From: Deltaproteobacteria bacterium
GTDB lineage: Bacteria > Desulfobacterota > Desulfomonilia > UBA1062
DNA: 64,000 nt
NCBI GenBank assembly: GCA_018436855.1
Contig: JAHDKO010000076.1
Span: 1 to 64,000, forward strand
Reading direction: 5' to 3'
Position 1 is the stretch's first letter; every line of letters begins with the position of its first letter. Positions 50,817 through 59,748 of the stretch are shown in pieces. The notes under the pieces were generated by a model that worked only from the letters and a program-made list of their open reading frames with translations, was not told the DNA's origin and did not search any database. Both the position numbers and the translations under genes were made by a program.

Positions 50817-52313
50817 CTATACTCCGTACTTCAGGGGGGGCGATTTGTAGGATCTGAAGTACAACAGACCCAGCGCGAAGATGCCGGCGATCCTCATGAG
50901 ACCGGTGATGTCGAATCCTGCGGGAATGAAGCAGGAGAGAACCCTGCCTCCGGTGACGACCAGAACAAGCCCTGCCGAGAACACGGTCAGCCTGAAGATT
51001 CCTTTGAAGATCTTGTTCGCGGCGATCGAACCCAGCCCCGGAAGGATGAGCTCCAGCTTCTGCGTGCGGGCCGCGTTCTGTATCCGGTAACGCTTGATTT
51101 CCTCGGCCTTGCAGGTCAGGATGGAGTTCATCTGCTTCTTTGCCTTGGTTTCCAGCCAGTGGCACTGGAGACACATGGGGTAGCCGGATACGGATGTCTT
51201 TCCGGCGTAATAGAGATTCCCGCACCGGCTGCAGCGCTTGGTGAACTTCTCTTCCGGGATGTGCCCGAGGAGGAAGAGGATGAGGAACGCAACCAGGCTT
51301 ATGTACACGGCCTTGTCCCTCTGGAACAGTCCGAGCACGCTGTTCCACATCGCATCGGCTACCAGCGTCAGCTCACCAGAGGGTTTCATCTGCCGTGCCA
51401 GCTGCCGCATGACGGGAATGTGCTCACTGATGTAGCTGTAGTCACGGGCACTTTCCTCCTGGTCGAGGAAGAATCTCACTCGCGCGGGATCGATATCGCT
51501 CGCCCTCTGGATGGACTGCTCTGACTCGTACAGGTTGTATGTGGCCTGATGAAGCCTGCTGAGGTTATAGTGGTAGACCACGTTGTCCGGGTCAAGGGTG
51601 ATGGCGTTCTGGAATGCCTTGACCGCTTCGTTGTCCCGATTCGTCTCGGTCAGCGCAATTCCGAGGTGGTTGTAGTACCGGCTGTTGTTCGGCTCCAGGT
51701 CCAGGGCCCGGCTCAACAGGCTCACCGCTGCCTGGCGGTTGCCCTTTTTAATCTCGGTGAGTGCCTGGATGTTCATGGGCTCGGCATCCGCCGTGTTGCC
51801 ATTGATCCAGGACGCCAGGGCAATGCTGTTCCCGGGCGTGCCCACCGCATGGTCCAGGGAGAACATCTCCCGGTTCACGCCGGTCTGGGCATAGGTCATG
51901 AAACCTGCACCCATATGGGAGATCCAGCTCGACATGAATATCATGGAGATGAAAACAAAGGCGATCCGCCTCTCCATCACGTTCAGATAGCCCCAGAGCA
52001 CAATGAACCACCAGAGAACGAACCACAGGAGTCCGGCATCGAAGAAAACGGGCACCATGGCGATCAGGACCACCCAGAGCTTGAGCCCGAAGGGGGGCAG
52101 ATCGTTGTTCGTTCCGATGCTCAGGTCGTTGAGCATATGGGGAATATACTTCGCCAGGAGACACACCCCGATGAGGAGGAATGTCAAAACAGTGGTGATG
52201 ATGACGAAAAAGTAACTGTTGCCCAGAAATGCGGCTACGAAAGGCCAGTAGCCGATGAGCTCCCTGAGAGAGGAAACAGACTGAATATCGTTGAGAATCG
52301 CTGCCGCCGGCAC
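50817..52313 (-). CDS. Membrane TPR protein with zinc ribbon
   Basis: A 498-residue protein from a GTG at 52313, with GAGGAATAAGG upstream. Order: several N-terminal transmembrane helices (about residues 25-145), a region ending near 195, three TPRs (about 180-290; NNSRYYNHLGIALTETNRDN, AVKAFQNAITLDPDN), a further helix, a zinc ribbon (CSRCGNLYYAG and CLQC, about 365-390), then ILPGLGSIAANKIFKGIF and C-terminal helices. It probably scaffolds partners at the membrane for the MglA GTPase encoded 4 bp upstream. Confidence 0.8.
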   Translation of the reverse strand: MPAAAILNDIQSVSSLRELIGYWPFVAAFLGNSYFFVIITTVLTFLLIGVCLLAKYIPHMLNDLSIGTNNDLPPFGLKLWVVLIAMVPVFFDAGLLWFVLWWFIVLWGYLNVMERRIAFVFISMIFMSSWISHMGAGFMTYAQTGVNREMFSLDHAVGTPGNSIALASWINGNTADAEPMNIQALTEIKKGNRQAAVSLLSRALDLEPNNSRYYNHLGIALTETNRDNEAVKAFQNAITLDPDNVVYHYNLSRLHQATYNLYESEQSIQRASDIDPARVRFFLDQEESARDYSYISEHIPVMRQLARQMKPSGELTLVADAMWNSVLGLFQRDKAVYISLVAFLILFLLGHIPEEKFTKRCSRCGNLYYAGKTSVSGYPMCLQCHWLETKAKKQMNSILTCKAEEIKRYRIQNAARTQKLELILPGLGSIAANKIFKGIFRLTVFSAGLVLVVTGGRVLSCFIPAGFDITGLMRIAGIFALGLLYFRSYKSPPLKYGV

Positions 52314-52317
52314 ACCC

Positions 52318-53256
52318 TTATTCCTCTGGTATCAAGCTGTCTATTTTGATGGCCATTTCCATCGTATACGTCCTTGAATCTCCTTCTACCTTCAGATGCA
52401 AAGGAATGCTGATCGCGTTCACGGAGATGATTTTTGCATTTTCCGTGCCCACGATCTGGATCCTTCCGCCGGAGAATTCAGCTTCGCCGGAAAGGGCTGC
52501 TACGGTATCTTCCGGCATGGGGATGTCCGGAGATGATGAAGGAAAATCCGGTTTTTTCGGGGGATCGTTCAAAGGGGCGCTCGGGGCCGCCGGTTGACCG
52601 CCGGCATGCGCGGTCTGCTCTATGGAAAATCTATCATTGCGGGTCTGTGCCTTTGGCTGCGGTTTTCCGCTCGTGCCCATCTCGATGTGTCTGAGCACCA
52701 TCTTGGTGATCTTCGTGAGTGTCTGGAGCACTCCTTCGCCGGTGGTGGCGACCGCCTCGAAAGACGGATACCCGTCCTGGTTGAGGATCTGCTCCATCTC
52801 GGCTGCAGGAGTCACATCCGGGAGGTCACGCTTGTTGTACTGGATCACCAGCGGGAGGGTCTTCATGCTCTTGCCGTAGTAGTTGAGGTTTTCCTCCAGG
52901 TTCGCCAGGCTCTCGATGTTCTCCTCCATCTTGTCCCGCTGTGAGTCGGCCACGAACACCAGACCGTCGACCCCGGTGAGCACCGCCCGGCGCGTCGAGT
53001 TGTAGTACACCTGGCCCGGCACGGTGTAGAAGTGGAGCCGGGTCTTGAACCCGCGGATGTTGGCGATCTCTATGGGGAGAAAGTCAAAGAACAGGGTGCG
53101 GTCGGCCTCGGTGGCCAGGGAAACCAGCTTGCCCTTCTGATCCGGTTTTATGCTGGCATATATCGATTGTATGTTCGTGGTCTTCCCACAGAGAGAAGGG
53201 CCGTAGAAGACGATTTTCGCTGATATTTCTTTTTTCGAATAATTGATGACCGCCAT
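52318..53256 (-). CDS. MglA-like small GTPase with C-terminal extension
   Basis: A 312-residue protein. Residues about 1-190 form a Ras-like GTPase of the MglA type: P-loop GPSLCGKTT, the atypical TVPGQ in place of DxxG, NKRD for guanine specificity, and LPIEIANIRGFKT in the switch region. MglA sets the leading pole and motility direction in Myxococcus. About 120 extra residues follow: a Pro/Ser linker and a beta-rich end domain (GGRIQIVGTENAKIISVNAI). GGAGG precedes the ATG at 53256. No mglB (GAP) gene is adjacent. Confidence 0.9.
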   Translation of the reverse strand: MAVINYSKKEISAKIVFYGPSLCGKTTNIQSIYASIKPDQKGKLVSLATEADRTLFFDFLPIEIANIRGFKTRLHFYTVPGQVYYNSTRRAVLTGVDGLVFVADSQRDKMEENIESLANLEENLNYYGKSMKTLPLVIQYNKRDLPDVTPAAEMEQILNQDGYPSFEAVATTGEGVLQTLTKITKMVLRHIEMGTSGKPQPKAQTRNDRFSIEQTAHAGGQPAAPSAPLNDPPKKPDFPSSSPDIPMPEDTVAALSGEAEFSGGRIQIVGTENAKIISVNAISIPLHLKVEGDSRTYTMEMAIKIDSLIPEE

Positions 53257-53257
53257 G

Positions 53258-54280
53258 TTATCCTCCACCCGCCAGCCGCACGATCTCAACTTCCACGTCT
53301 TTGAAATCCTTATGCTCTTTCTGGATATCCCTGAATATGCTCAAGGCGTTGGCGTTGTCCCCCATGGCCTTGTAGGTCTGGGCGATCTCGTAGAGAACAC
53401 CCACCTTCATGTTGTTGGAGGCCTCTTCCAGTTCGGCCCCCTGCTTCAATGAGGTCAGGGATTCCTTGAACATGCCCTGTTCCCGATAGGTGATCCCCAG
53501 CATGATGTAGGCATCGAAGAGCTTTTCTCCTGTAGAGATCACCTTGTTGAACGATTCGATGGCGTCATCCAGAAGCCCGGTTTCCCGGTAGGCGAGCCCC
53601 ATGTTGTAGAGGAACAGGGGATCGTCCTTGCCCTCGGTGGCCGCGCTCTCCTGAATAGCCTTGAACACGCTGTCCACGCCGGTCTCGTCCACGAGATTCT
53701 CCGACGATGCATCGATATTGAGATCCTGGATCTCCTTATCCAGCTCGTTGTTGAGATCATAGAAGTTCGTTGCCTGGACATCCGGTTGCGTGGAGAGCTT
53801 GGGAAGGGGGTCCATCATGCCCTTTTCCCGGACATCGAAGGACTGCGCTTTCTTGTTGACGGTCGTGTGGGCGGGATCGAGCTCGGCGGCCTTCTGCATG
53901 TACAGGATCGCCGTGTCGTTCTCCCCATGCCGCTCAAGGATCTCGGAGAGCTTCACGTACTGGGTGGCGGCCTCCCGGGAAAATCCCTGTACCTTGTAGA
54001 GCTCGGCGAGCTTCTCGTGAGGTTTTTCCCAGCCCGGGTTGATCTTGATGGCCTGCTTGTACAGAGCGATGGCTTTGGGATAAAAGCCTTTGTTGCTATA
54101 GGTATCGCCCAGACGGACATAGATGTCCGATGCATCCTCGTGCCTGCCTGTCTTGAGATAGAGGTCCCCCAGTTTCTTGAGCAGCACCGGATCGTCGGGT
54201 CTCTTTTCCAGGGCAGACTCGCAGGTCCGGATGTCCTTCGACTCCTTCTTCTTGCCAAAGAGGTTGTCGAACAGGCTCAT
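53258..54280 (-). CDS. Cytoplasmic TPR protein, first gene of MglA operon
   Basis: A 340-residue protein from the ATG at 54280. A short N-terminal MSLFDNLFGKKKESK head is followed by TPR arrays at about residues 20-150 (KKLGDLYLKTGRHEDASDIY, YPKAIALYKQAIKINPGW) and 215-330 (LYNMGLAYRETGLLDDAIES, IAQTYKAMGDNANALSIF), separated by an acidic linker. TPR proteins are known partners of MglA-type GTPases. It ends 1 bp before the GTPase gene. An earlier in-frame ATG at 54334 is unlikely. Confidence 0.85.
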   Translation of the reverse strand: MSLFDNLFGKKKESKDIRTCESALEKRPDDPVLLKKLGDLYLKTGRHEDASDIYVRLGDTYSNKGFYPKAIALYKQAIKINPGWEKPHEKLAELYKVQGFSREAATQYVKLSEILERHGENDTAILYMQKAAELDPAHTTVNKKAQSFDVREKGMMDPLPKLSTQPDVQATNFYDLNNELDKEIQDLNIDASSENLVDETGVDSVFKAIQESAATEGKDDPLFLYNMGLAYRETGLLDDAIESFNKVISTGEKLFDAYIMLGITYREQGMFKESLTSLKQGAELEEASNNMKVGVLYEIAQTYKAMGDNANALSIFRDIQKEHKDFKDVEVEIVRLAGGG

Positions 54281-54493
54281 GGAATGATACCTTTCATTGT
54301 AGGATTCTTCCCCTTTCCGCTCCCCATCACTCATTCGATATAAGGATCATCGGTGCACCGATTTCCAAACTTTAACGCTAAACCGCAAGAAAATAATGGC
54401 AGAACCGGGCGTGCATATTTCATGCCTTGACATTATCGATGAGACTTGATCATGTAAGGTGGCGAGCAGAACAACACCGGAGGGGGGAAACTG

Positions 54494-54844
54494 ATGGAGT
54501 ATGTTCATCCGGCCCTGAACGAATACATAAACGCGATTGCAGGGCACTATACCCTTATCGGCGAGGAGATCCTGCCCCATGAAAACGGGGGAATCCTCTA
54601 CTTTGTCGGATATGCCCATATGGACACCTCATGCTGCGGGCTGAAAGGGTGCGGATATGCCATCGTGGCAGGTCATGCCGTGGCCCTCTGCTCGGCAAGG
54701 ACCACGGACGGACGGTCTGTTTCACAGGTTGTCCCGGTCGAGGAAGAACTCTATCATGAGGTATCCCGGATGATCAGGGAAAAGCACGGGGTCTCCCAGG
54801 TGCATTTCGTGCTCGAGTCCGGGGAGAAGAAGGTTGTGTTCTAA
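54494..54844 (+). CDS. Small Cys-rich protein, unknown function
   Basis: A 116-residue cytoplasmic protein with GGAGGGGG before the ATG. Key segment: GYAHMDTSCCGLKGCGYAIV, with three Cys in a C-C-x4-C arrangement and a further Cys in AVALCSA. An alpha/beta fold with a C-terminal HFVLESGEKKVVF strand is likely. I do not recognise a family; metal or thiol chemistry is possible. It is monocistronic, upstream of two ABC ATPases. Confidence 0.65.
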   Translation: MEYVHPALNEYINAIAGHYTLIGEEILPHENGGILYFVGYAHMDTSCCGLKGCGYAIVAGHAVALCSARTTDGRSVSQVVPVEEELYHEVSRMIREKHGVSQVHFVLESGEKKVVF

Positions 54845-55015
54845 AGACGGTTTGCCGGGTTCCTGCATCGGGATATCCCATACCCGGACATGGAGCTGAT
54901 ATAAGAAAATCAGGCGGCAGAGGAACAAGGGCCGTGGCCGGGCCCGTCCCGGGGGCTTGCCGGGAAAGAGCGGCGCGAGTTGCACACAAAAAAAGAATCT
55001 GAGGGAAAATCATCA

Positions 55016-56083
55016 GTGGTGGATACGGATCTGATTGACAGAAAGGCAACCGGGCAGGCGGCGGGCGATCTCCGGCACACCCGCGAGCCGGATGATCGGG
55101 ATGTGCTCGTGGATATCCAGGACCTGTGCACCTATTTCTATACCCCTGAGGGCGTGGTCCATGCCCTGGGCGGGGTAGACCTGCGGATCGGAAGAGGACG
55201 GACCCTCGGCCTCGTCGGTGAGTCCGGGTGCGGGAAGACTGTCCTCGCACTGACCATCCTCCGGCTCATCCCCGAGCCGCCGGGAAAGATCGTGAGGGGA
55301 AAGGTCCTGTTCGAAGGCACAGACCTCCTGTCCCTCGATCAGACAGGGATACGGGAGATCCGGGGCAACAAGATCTCCATGATCTTCCAGGAGCCCATGA
55401 CCTCGCTGAACCCCGTATTCACCATCGGGTTTCAGATCGAAGAGGTCCTCATGCTTCATCAGTCCCACCGCGCTCCCACCAGAAAACAGGCCCGCGAACT
55501 GGCCGCGGAGCTGCTGGACATGGTGGGCATTCCGTATCCGGGCAGACGCATCGACGATTATCCCCACCAGCTCAGCGGCGGCATGTGCCAGCGGGTCATG
55601 ATCGCCATGGCCCTTGCCTGCAGGCCATCTCTCATGATCGCGGACGAGCCCACCACCGCGCTCGACGTTACCACCCAGGCCCAGATACTCGCGCTCATGG
55701 GAGAGCTCAAGGAGGAATTGAACACCTCCATCCTGCTGGTGACCCATGACCTCGGGGTGGTGGCCCAGTCGTGCGAGGACGTGGCCGTGATGTACACCGG
55801 AAACGTGGTCGAGCACGCCGGCGTAGAGGACATCTTCTCCCGGCCCCTGCACCCCTACACCCGTGGTCTGATGAGGTCCATTCCCACGGTGGAGGCCCGC
55901 AGGAGGGGCGAGCAGCTCCACGCGATACCGGGTAATGTTCCGACCTTGCGCGACATGCCGAAGGGGTGCACCTTCCACAACCGGTGCGACGAGGTGATGG
56001 ATATCTGCAGGCGTGAGCGGCCGCCGATGTTTCGGCCTCATCCGGATCACTGCGTGCGTTGCTGGAGGTATGCGAACGGATGA
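55016..56083 (+). CDS. Oligopeptide/dipeptide ABC transporter ATP-binding protein (OppD/DppD type)
   Basis: A 355-residue ABC ATPase. Walker A GESGCGKT is at about residue 68, with Q-loop [10 protein letters not shown], signature LSGGMCQR, Walker [12 protein letters not shown] and H-loop VTHDLG. The OppD-type C-terminal Cys-rich region ([20 protein letters not shown]) indicates peptide or nickel-type importers and may bind an Fe-S cluster. The start is uncertain: a GTG at 55016 with GAGGG upstream, or a TTG at 54980. It overlaps the next gene by 4 bp. No permease or binding protein gene is present. Confidence 0.9.
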   Translation: MVDTDLIDRKATGQAAGDLRHTREPDDRDVLVDIQDLCTYFYTPEGVVHALGGVDLRIGRGRTLGLVGESGCGKTVLALTILRLIPEPPGKIVRGKVLFEGTDLLSLDQTGIREIRGNKISMIFQEPMTSLNPVFTIGFQIEEVLMLHQSHRAPTRKQARELAAELLDMVGIPYPGRRIDDYPHQLSGGMCQRVMIAMALACRPSLMIADEPTTALDVTTQAQILALMGELKEELNTSILLVTHDLGVVAQSCEDVAVMYTGNVVEHAGVEDIFSRPLHPYTRGLMRSIPTVEARRRGEQLHAIPGNVPTLRDMPKGCTFHNRCDEVMDICRRERPPMFRPHPDHCVRCWRYANG

Positions 56084-57051
56084 AGCCGATCCTCGAGATA
56101 CGCGAGCTGAAAAAAGCCTTTCCCATCACCTCGGGGGTGTTCAGGAAATCGGCCGGGGTGGTAACAGCGGTCGACGGCGTTGATCTGGACATCCGCCCCA
56201 ACGAGACGCTCGGTCTGGTGGGGGAATCCGGGTGCGGTAAGACGACCCTGTCGAAGATGATCCTGGCCCTGGAAGAGCCCGACTCCGGGAGCATCCGCTT
56301 CGAGGACGTTGATGTGGTGCGCGCCCGGAGGAGCTCGCTCTCTCAGGTCAGAAGGGGCATCCAGGTGGTCTTTCAGGACCCTTTCGGATCCCTCAATCCC
56401 CGGAGAAAGATCGGGTCCATCATCGAGGAGCCCATGATCATACACCGTGAAGGGTCGAAGGCGCAGAGAGCGAAGCGCGTGCGCGAACTCCTTGAGATGG
56501 TGGGCCTCCATGAGGACATCCTCCCGCGATACCCGCACGAGTTCTCCGGAGGGCAGAGACAGCGGATATGCATCGCCAGGGCCCTGGCCGTCAACCCCCG
56601 GCTCCTCATCTGCGACGAGCCTGTATCGGCCCTCGACGTCTCCATTCAGGCCCAGGTGATCAATCTCCTGGTGGATCTCCAGAAGGAGCTGAAGCTCTCG
56701 TATCTCTTCATCTCGCACAACCTCTCGGTGGTGGGCTATATTTCCCACCGGGTCGCGGTCATGTACAAGGGCAGGATCGTGGAGCTCGCCGATGCATCGG
56801 CGCTCTTTGAAAACCCGCTCCATCCCTACACTGGCTGCCTCATGGACGCGGTGCCCGAGGCACGGCCGAAGAAGGGCCTGAATCTCAGGTCGCCGAGGAG
56901 AGGCGGCGTTGAGCAGGTCTCCACGGACCTTTCATCCGGGTGCGCCTACCGCGCCTGGTGCCCACGGGCCGAAGGGATATGCGCACAAGAGACGCCCGTG
57001 CTCGAGGAAAAAGGGGATCGGCATTACGCCGCATGCCACCTGGCCTCCTAG
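56080..57051 (+). CDS. Oligopeptide/dipeptide ABC transporter ATP-binding protein (OppF/DppF type)
   Basis: A 323-residue partner ATPase. Walker A GESGCGKT is at about residue 50, with FQDPFGSLNPRRKI, signature FSGGQRQR, Walker B LICDEPVSALD and H-loop ISHNLS. The C-terminal CAYRAWCPRAEGICAQ gives the usual peptide-transporter Cys set. The ATG at 56080 overlaps the upstream stop (ATGA); the two ATPases form the usual heterodimer. The membrane subunits must be encoded elsewhere. Confidence 0.92.
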   Translation: MKPILEIRELKKAFPITSGVFRKSAGVVTAVDGVDLDIRPNETLGLVGESGCGKTTLSKMILALEEPDSGSIRFEDVDVVRARRSSLSQVRRGIQVVFQDPFGSLNPRRKIGSIIEEPMIIHREGSKAQRAKRVRELLEMVGLHEDILPRYPHEFSGGQRQRICIARALAVNPRLLICDEPVSALDVSIQAQVINLLVDLQKELKLSYLFISHNLSVVGYISHRVAVMYKGRIVELADASALFENPLHPYTGCLMDAVPEARPKKGLNLRSPRRGGVEQVSTDLSSGCAYRAWCPRAEGICAQETPVLEEKGDRHYAACHLAS

Positions 57052-57097
57052 GGAGGCTTGAGCGGACAGACCGGGGAGAGGGTGTAATGCGAGTGCT

Positions 57098-57149
57098 GTA
57101 GACACACGGGAGTTTTACAAGTTACAAGTACCGTAGACACACGGGAGTT
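57098..57149 (+). repeat. Pair of 17-bp direct repeats
   Basis: GTAGACACACGGGAGTT occurs at 57098-57114 and again at 57133-57149, with a start-to-start distance of 35 bp. They lie between the ABC ATPase operon and the BCCT pseudogene. The spacer contains TACAAGTTACAAG. There is no coding sequence. Confidence 0.8.
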
Positions 57150-57237
57150 CGTGTAACAGGTGTATGGAGATTCACCACCAATGATGTCTGTATCAGGCTC
57201 AAACACCCTTGCTCACATACCCAGTGCTGATGTAGGA

Positions 57238-59033
57238 CTAGGTATCCGGCGGGCAATCTTCTGTGGGTGATTCCTCTTTATCTATCGGGATCTCGATCTT
57301 GTGGGTTTCCGGCTCCATTTTTTCGATGATCGTTGCGTGGTAGAGCTCTTCCTGCAACCCGCGATACAGGCTGTAGCACATGACCAGCAGCACAACGGTG
57401 AACGGAACCGGTTGCAATGGAAGCGCTCTGCAGGGCGGCCAGACCGCCTCCAACGAGCAGGACGGCTGCGCACACCCCTTCGATCACCCCCCAGAAGATG
57501 CGCTGAGGGACCGGAGAGTCGAGCTTCCCGCCCGAGGTGAGATGGTCGACAACCAGTGAGCCGGAATCGGAGGAGGTCACGAAGAAAATTGTCACCAGCA
57601 GGACGCCGATAAACGAGGTTATCTTTGTCAGCGGAAAACTTTCGAGCATGACGAAGAGCGCGGTCGATACATCCTTGGTCACGGCAGAGGCAATGTCGGC
57701 AGCCCCGGTAATCTGAAGCCAGAGCGCTGATCCGCCGAACGAAGACATCCAGAGAAAGGAGAGAAGCGTGGGGAACAGCATGACCCCGAGAATAAACTCA
57801 CGTACTGTTCGACCCTTGGAGATGCGGGCGATAAACATGCCCACAAAGGGAGACCACGATATCCACCACCCCCAGTAGAAGATGGTCCATGGATTCTGCC
57901 AGCTGCTCCCCTCAGCTCCGTAAAAGGTCTCGACCCAGAAACTCAGTTGCGGCAGGTTCTGGATGTAAAACCCGATATTCTGCGTGAATGCCTTGAGGAT
58001 ATAGACCGTCGGGCCGACCACGAGAAGAAACACCATGAAGGCCCCCGCAGTATACATATTGGCCATGCTCAGCGTCTTCACCCCCTTATCGAGGCCGGTT
58101 GCATTCGAAGCAACGGCAAAAGAGGTGATCACCGCGATGAGCACCACGGCAAACCCCACCGTGTTCGGAAACCCGAACAGGTAGTGAAGCCCGGAAGCGA
58201 CCTGCTTGACCCCCAACCCCAGCGATGTGGCGAGACGGAACAGGGTGGCCAGCACGGACAGGACATCGATGATGTTGCCCCAGAAGCCGTATATCCTGTC
58301 TCCCAGGAGCGGATGGAAAATTGACCGGATCGTCAGCGGCAGGCCGCGGTTATAGGCGAAGAAGGACAGCGAAAGTCCCACGAGCGCATAGATGCCCCAG
58401 GGGTGAATCCCCCAGTGATAGTACGTGAGCCCCAGGGCGACCTGCGCTGCCTGGGCTGTCCGCGGCGGCACATCGAACATCGGGGAGGGGGTCATGTAGT
58501 GGAAAATCGGCTCGCCAACACTCCAGAACATCAGCCCGATGCCCATGCCGGCGCTGATGAGCATACCAGCTGAAGGTGCTGAACTCGGGCAGGGCATCCG
58601 GCCCGCCGATCCTGATCTTGCCGTAATCGCTCGATGCAATCAGCACCATGACGATGATAAAGAAGTTGGCCGCAAGAATATAGAGCCATCCGAACGTATT
58701 GCCGATGCCGTCGAGCAGGTTCTGGAAAAAGACATCCGACTGCTCTCTGAATATGACGGTCAGCACGATAAACAGCAGGACCAGTCCGCCCGAGGCCAGA
58801 GCAACCTGAGGATGCAGATCGAACCCGAAGCCCGACCAGTTATTCTCACCGGGCTTATGCCCGCGGGCCTCATCATAGTAACTTGCCGTGGGGATGATCT
58901 GCAGCCCCTCAAATGTCCGCCGTTCCTTTATCGCCTTCTCTTTCTGCTCCTCCCAGTGCCTGCGCGCCATCTCCATGGCCTTGCGCTCGTAGGTAAGCTC
59001 TTTTTTCTTTTTCTTTTTTCTGGCCTTTCCCAT
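57238..59033 (-). pseudogene. BCCT-family betaine/choline transporter, broken by two frameshifts
   Basis: Three consecutive frames reconstruct one BCCT transporter of about 590 residues. N-terminal part 58562-59033: a Lys-rich start, TM helices, ending FSTFSWYA. Middle 57411-58558: GMGIGLMFWSVGEPIFHY, WGIHPWGIYALVGL, YWGWWISWSPFVGMFIARIS, FVTSSDSGS, ending ASIATG. C-terminal part 57238-57406: PFTVVLLVMCYSLYRGLQEE and an acidic tail. At the first break TGGTATGCTCATC has probably lost five bases between two ATGC copies; at the second one T is extra or two bases are missing. BCCT proteins import glycine betaine or choline for osmoprotection. Two independent breaks make an assembly error less likely than decay. 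Confidence 0.85.
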
Positions 59034-59342
59034 GCGTTTCTCCTGTTTTGAGACATCGATCCTGCAGGAAAAATCAACCGCTGGAGTGAGCTCCCGATGA
59101 CTTTGATATTCCTCTCATCTTATGTACGTTCAAGCATCATCACATGCAACAAGCTCTGGGCTGCGGGCGCATGTCCGAACTCGCACGGAGAACCGGTTTT
59201 TTGAAAGCCCGAAGAGCTCTTCATCTTCTCCGTATCGTTTCCGCGGTAAAACCCTTCTCCAGATTTCATTGTCTTTGCTGAGAAAAAATCAAGATGTCTC
59301 ATCTATCGACAGGCTCCTCGTGTTGTGGAGCAGACAAAGGGC
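59034..59342. other. Intergenic stretch upstream of rpsT, nothing recognised
   Basis: About 310 bp between the BCCT pseudogene start and the rpsT promoter. Short frames on both strands have no coding character. It probably holds the former promoter of the BCCT gene. Confidence 0.45.
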
Positions 59343-59371
59343 TTGACATATGGAAGAAGCATAGCTAATAA
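59343..59371 (+). promoter_or_regulatory. Sigma-70 promoter of rpsT
   Basis: TTGACA at 59343-59348, a 17-bp spacer and TAATAA at 59366-59371 give a near-consensus housekeeping promoter 43 bp before the rpsT start codon. This suits a strongly expressed ribosomal protein gene. Confidence 0.75.
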
Positions 59372-59414
59372 GAATCACCTCGGGTTTCATTAGAAAAAGG
59401 AGGAACAGTAAGGA

Positions 59415-59681
59415 ATGGCCAATCATGCTTCAGCCCTGAAAAGGGTGAGACAGAACAGAAAGAGAAGACTGAGAAACAAGAGCTATAAATCCACCATCAG
59501 CACGACGGTGAAGAAGACGTTTATTTCCCTGGATGAGAAAAATACAGAGGGAGCGCAGAAATATTTCAAAGAAGCGGTTGCACGTCTGGACAGCGCCGTG
59601 AACAAGGGCATCCTTCACCGGAATGCCGCATCGCGGAAGGTCTCCCGGCTTACCAGGAAATTCAATTCCCAGGCCTCTTAA
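59415..59681 (+). CDS. rpsT: 30S ribosomal protein S20
   Basis: An 88-residue basic protein that binds 16S rRNA early in 30S assembly. The start MANHASALKRVRQNRKRRLR and the end ILHRNAASRKVSRLTRKF are diagnostic. A consensus sigma-70 promoter lies upstream. GGAGG is 11 nt before the ATG and AGGA is directly before it. It is convergent with holA, 67 bp away. Confidence 0.98.
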   Translation: MANHASALKRVRQNRKRRLRNKSYKSTISTTVKKTFISLDEKNTEGAQKYFKEAVARLDSAVNKGILHRNAASRKVSRLTRKFNSQAS

Positions 59682-59748
59682 AAACAGCCCTGCTTCCCTT
59701 ACCGGCCATGGTCCCTTAAAAAAGATCGCGTTCTTTACAGAAAAGGGA

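Noticed and set aside
57098..57149. CRISPR-like repeat pair
   Set aside because: Only two copies of a 17-bp unit with an 18-bp spacer, no cas genes and no further copies; recorded as a direct repeat only.
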